64,000 nucleotides of DNA from Torreya grandis. Taxonomy: Eukaryota > Streptophyta > Pinopsida > Cupressales > Taxaceae. Shown one piece after another: positions 61,861 through 64,000 of the stretch. Position 1 is the stretch's first letter, and each line of letters begins with the position of its first letter. The DNA lies in NCBI GenBank assembly GCA_037957365.1, contig JARHVA010001174.1, forward strand, positions 3,153,501 through 3,217,500, written 5' to 3'. The notes under the pieces are model-generated. The model ran no database searches. It had not been told where the DNA came from and saw only the letters and a list, made by a program, of their open reading frames with translations. The translations under genes were made by a program, and so were the position numbers.

Positions 61861-62240
61861 CATTCAAAATAATACATAAAGCAGCAGGCCAAGTTGTATA
61901 ACAACTAATACATGATAAACATCAACTATGTCATTTTTTGCAAATATTTTAGTGGCCACCATGTGAAGGTTCCTTCTTTCTCTTTCAAACAAATAGTTTC
62001 ATCTATTTTGTCTTCATAAGAAAGGGGTATGTTACTTGTGACCTTTAAAATATTTACATTTGCATCTCTTATTCCTTTAAATTTGACTCCATGTATAATA
62101 GATAGTGAGTGAATCTACCCAATGCCCATAGAAACACCATCAAACATATCCAACACCCCATCTTTATCCCCTTCTTGGATTTTATCAATACATTTCTACA
62201 AAAACAAAAAATACACATTACATTGAGATATAAAACATTC
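61861..62240 (-). pseudogene. CACTA accessory ORF C-terminal domain, copy B (outer element)
   Basis: This is homologous to 40620-41010 at both DNA and protein level. On the minus strand it reads CIDKIQEGDKDGVLDMFDGV, a stop at the same place, IHSLSIIHGVKFKG, VNILKVTSNIPLSYEDKMDE and a degraded GGH tail. It is assigned to the outer CACTA because it lies just right of the LINE insertion border, at a distance from the 37944 terminus comparable to the distance of copy A from 39126. Confidence 0.7.
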
Positions 62241-62759
62241 GATAACACACAGATAAACATTTGATAAATATTTATAATAAACTATACATTTATGATAGGA
62301 AACTTGAAACCATGCACCTAACATATTGAACAAAAATTAACTTCCTATTATTTGATATAAAATGAATGTTAGATATAAAAGGTGTCAATATGTTAGTAGT
62401 CATGTGCCATGAAAATGTGGATGCTACAAGGACAACAAGTGCCATTCCTCTAGTTTTTATGGGCTATTTTGTAGTTGTTATGGGCACCTTCTTCACCACT
62501 GGGCATAACTTTATAGTGGGTACGAGCTCAACCTATAGTTGTTGTAGGTACATCCTAACCCCTATATACAACTCTCTAGAAGTTTTAGGTTAATTCCTCA
62601 CAAATGATGAGCTATGGCTTTGGCTATGGGCTATTGATAAATCAAAAAGTCTTAATTATCGTTGTTTACATAGGATTACATAAAAGTAATGGAAGATGAG
62701 AAATGAAGAGAAATGATCAAATGTTGAATTCTAGAGCACTCATAAGATACCAAAGTCTG
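62241..62759. other. No recognised gene
   Basis: No supported gene on either strand. The plus-strand frame at 62366-62593 (75 codons, hydrophobic) has no recognisable motif. This is the junction between the outer CACTA remnant and family U copy 2; no terminal repeat could be identified. Confidence 0.45.
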
Positions 62760-64000
62760 TTAGTCATCATAAGGTACCTATGATCATTCAGATATGGCAA
62801 GGTCCTCTCTCCATAATAGTATCTCCAAGTCTTGGTACTTTACTAAAATTCCTATTCTTTTGGGGGAGCTAGATATGTCTGCTCCCATTGGTACACTATG
62901 TAATCATGAGGCCATTTGTACTCCTATATATTTTTTATGTTGGCCAAGTGACTCTTTCATCTACTATCTAATAACCCTCTGGTGCCCATGATGAATTTTG
63001 AGTATCCAACATCTTGTGTAATTATTCCATCCAAGGTTAAATTGAGGCTGTGAATATTTATCTCACCATCCTTTTATAAATGAGTGAGGCATTTGGGAAT
63101 AATTTGGCTAAACTCATCTATCCAATCCTTAGAGCCTTTTAGTTGATCATCATCCCTTAGTATCTTAGGCATGAACAACTACTTTAGTGTGTGAAATGAA
63201 TCCATTCTTACCTTGATATTTTGGTCTTCTCTAGATATGTATTAAAATTCATCTATGACCATTCAAACCATTTGATCAATAGGCTTTAAAGTTTCAGGGG
63301 CCTCAACACTCCTTTGTAAATTCTACACAAAGTTTTTAAGGTGTGATGTATAGATTTTCATTTCTTAAATAAGGGGACCAATATAGGTACATGGGCCTTC
63401 ATTTGATCAACTATTTGTGACAAGGAGACATAACATTCATACACATTTTCCAATTTATCCATAATTAGTTTAATCCTATGCTCCAAGATCTTTTCCAATG
63501 CCCTGAGGGTTTGTCTCTTTGCTCTTTCCTTTGTTTATTCATTAGTCTTCTTCAACTTCTCAATTTCATGTTTCATCACATTTACTTGTTCAATAATGAT
63601 TACACCTATATCAGTCTGGATGGTAGGGGGTTGGGATACTATTAATTTTGTACTTTAGGAAGGACCTAATCCCTTCAACTACTCTTTCAATTCCACATTT
63701 TCTATGAATAACCTATTCACTTCATCATTCAGATCAGTCTGTGCTTTCTCATATTATGCCAATCTAAGCACCATATCTTTAACCACATCCTTATTAAACA
63801 TTGTTGAGTGCATTGTCATAGTAGATACCTCTAATTTTGATGTGTCTTGAATTGTATTTACCATGTCAGCCCCTTTCATTTAGTATACAGCATCAAGCAA
63901 TCTTAGTTATTATGTTCTTTTTTACTTTGTCTAAATGACTAGGGTTTCAATTATAGGTTTGTAACCTGTACCACTCATTCCCTCATCTGAATTGAATTCA
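62760..64000 (-). pseudogene. Unknown protein family U, copy 2 (partial)
   Basis: Minus strand, entering from the right edge of the window. The order of motifs matches copy 1. VKDMVLRLA with EKAQTDLNDEVNRLFIENVE lies at about 63790-63700, and a coiled coil (EKLKKTNE, RALEKILEHRIKLIMDKLEN) at about 63560-63460. YECYVSLSQIVDQMKAHVPI and LFKKWKSIHHTLKTLCRI follow at 63450-63340. The C-terminal LDTQNSS and NGLMIT-stop-CTNGSRHI signature lies near 62850-62760. Copy 1 shows the same signature, ending in a parallel frame. The spacing between coiled coil and C-terminus is conserved. Only the C-terminal third is in view; stops are at Gln-type codons. The function is unknown. Confidence 0.65.

Noticed and set aside
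1..64000. CRISPR arrays, rRNA genes, tRNA genes, bacterial operons
   Set aside because: No regular spacer arrays, no recognisable rRNA or complete tRNA, and all identifiable genes are plant transposable elements.

Overview
This window looks like repeat-dominated nuclear DNA of a land plant, most likely a gymnosperm with a large genome. The evidence is strong AT richness, very few CpG, no recognisable intact host gene, no rRNA or tRNA gene, and a dense stack of old plant transposable elements (Ty3/gypsy of the Tat type, CACTA/En-Spm, plant L1-type LINEs, a Penelope-like element). Penelope-like elements of the canonical kind are known from conifers, which favours a conifer or relative, but I cannot name a species. 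Almost every coding region is a pseudogene. Most in-frame stops are TAG/TAA/TGA where Gln or Trp is expected, the pattern left by C-to-T decay of methylated repeats.

Layout. 1-2.6 kb: no recognised gene. 2.65-11 kb: a plus-strand Tat-type Ty3/gypsy element with RT, two RNase H domains and integrase (2.65-5.75 kb), then a 5 kb downstream region carrying an antisense plant-mobile-domain (PMD) ORF (7.4-9.13 kb), C-rich DNA, 20-bp palindromic repeats, a hairpin, a polypurine tract and a probable LTR start at 10,966. 12.9-14.3 kb: a decayed plus-strand gene of unknown family. 14.3-21.2 kb: AT-rich, apparently gene-free. 21.3-23.9 kb: a minus-strand Penelope-like reverse transcriptase, with a 600-bp inverted repeat at 16.5-17.2 and 23.9-24.5 kb. 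25.7-37.2 kb: a nearly complete minus-strand Ty3/gypsy element with 2.5-kb LTRs and Gag, PR, aRH, RT, gRH and INT remains. In this element the archaeal-type RNase H lies before RT.

37.9-64 kb is a nest. An outer CACTA element starts at 37,944. A minus-strand LINE-like insertion (poly-T and a repeated AT-rich flank at 38.7 and 61.7 kb) split it. That insertion was then split by a second CACTA element with both ends visible (39,126-60,092). The inner CACTA carries a TNP2-type transposase and associated domains (40.6-49.3 kb, minus), a plus-strand LINE fragment (41.2-43.1 kb), tandem duplications (43.1-43.9 and 49.7-51.2 kb) and a long decayed plus-strand gene of an unrecognised, coiled-coil-containing family (52.9-56.3 kb). 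A second member of that family, on the minus strand, runs off the right edge (62.8-64 kb).

Nothing here reads as a cooperating set of host genes. The working relationships are within elements: Gag-Pol domains for reverse transcription and integration, TNP2 plus accessory ORFs for CACTA cut-and-paste, and successive insertion of one element into another. The least explained parts are the two-copy protein family, the PMD ORF antisense inside a retrotransposon, the aRH-before-RT order and the unknown 12.9 kb gene.
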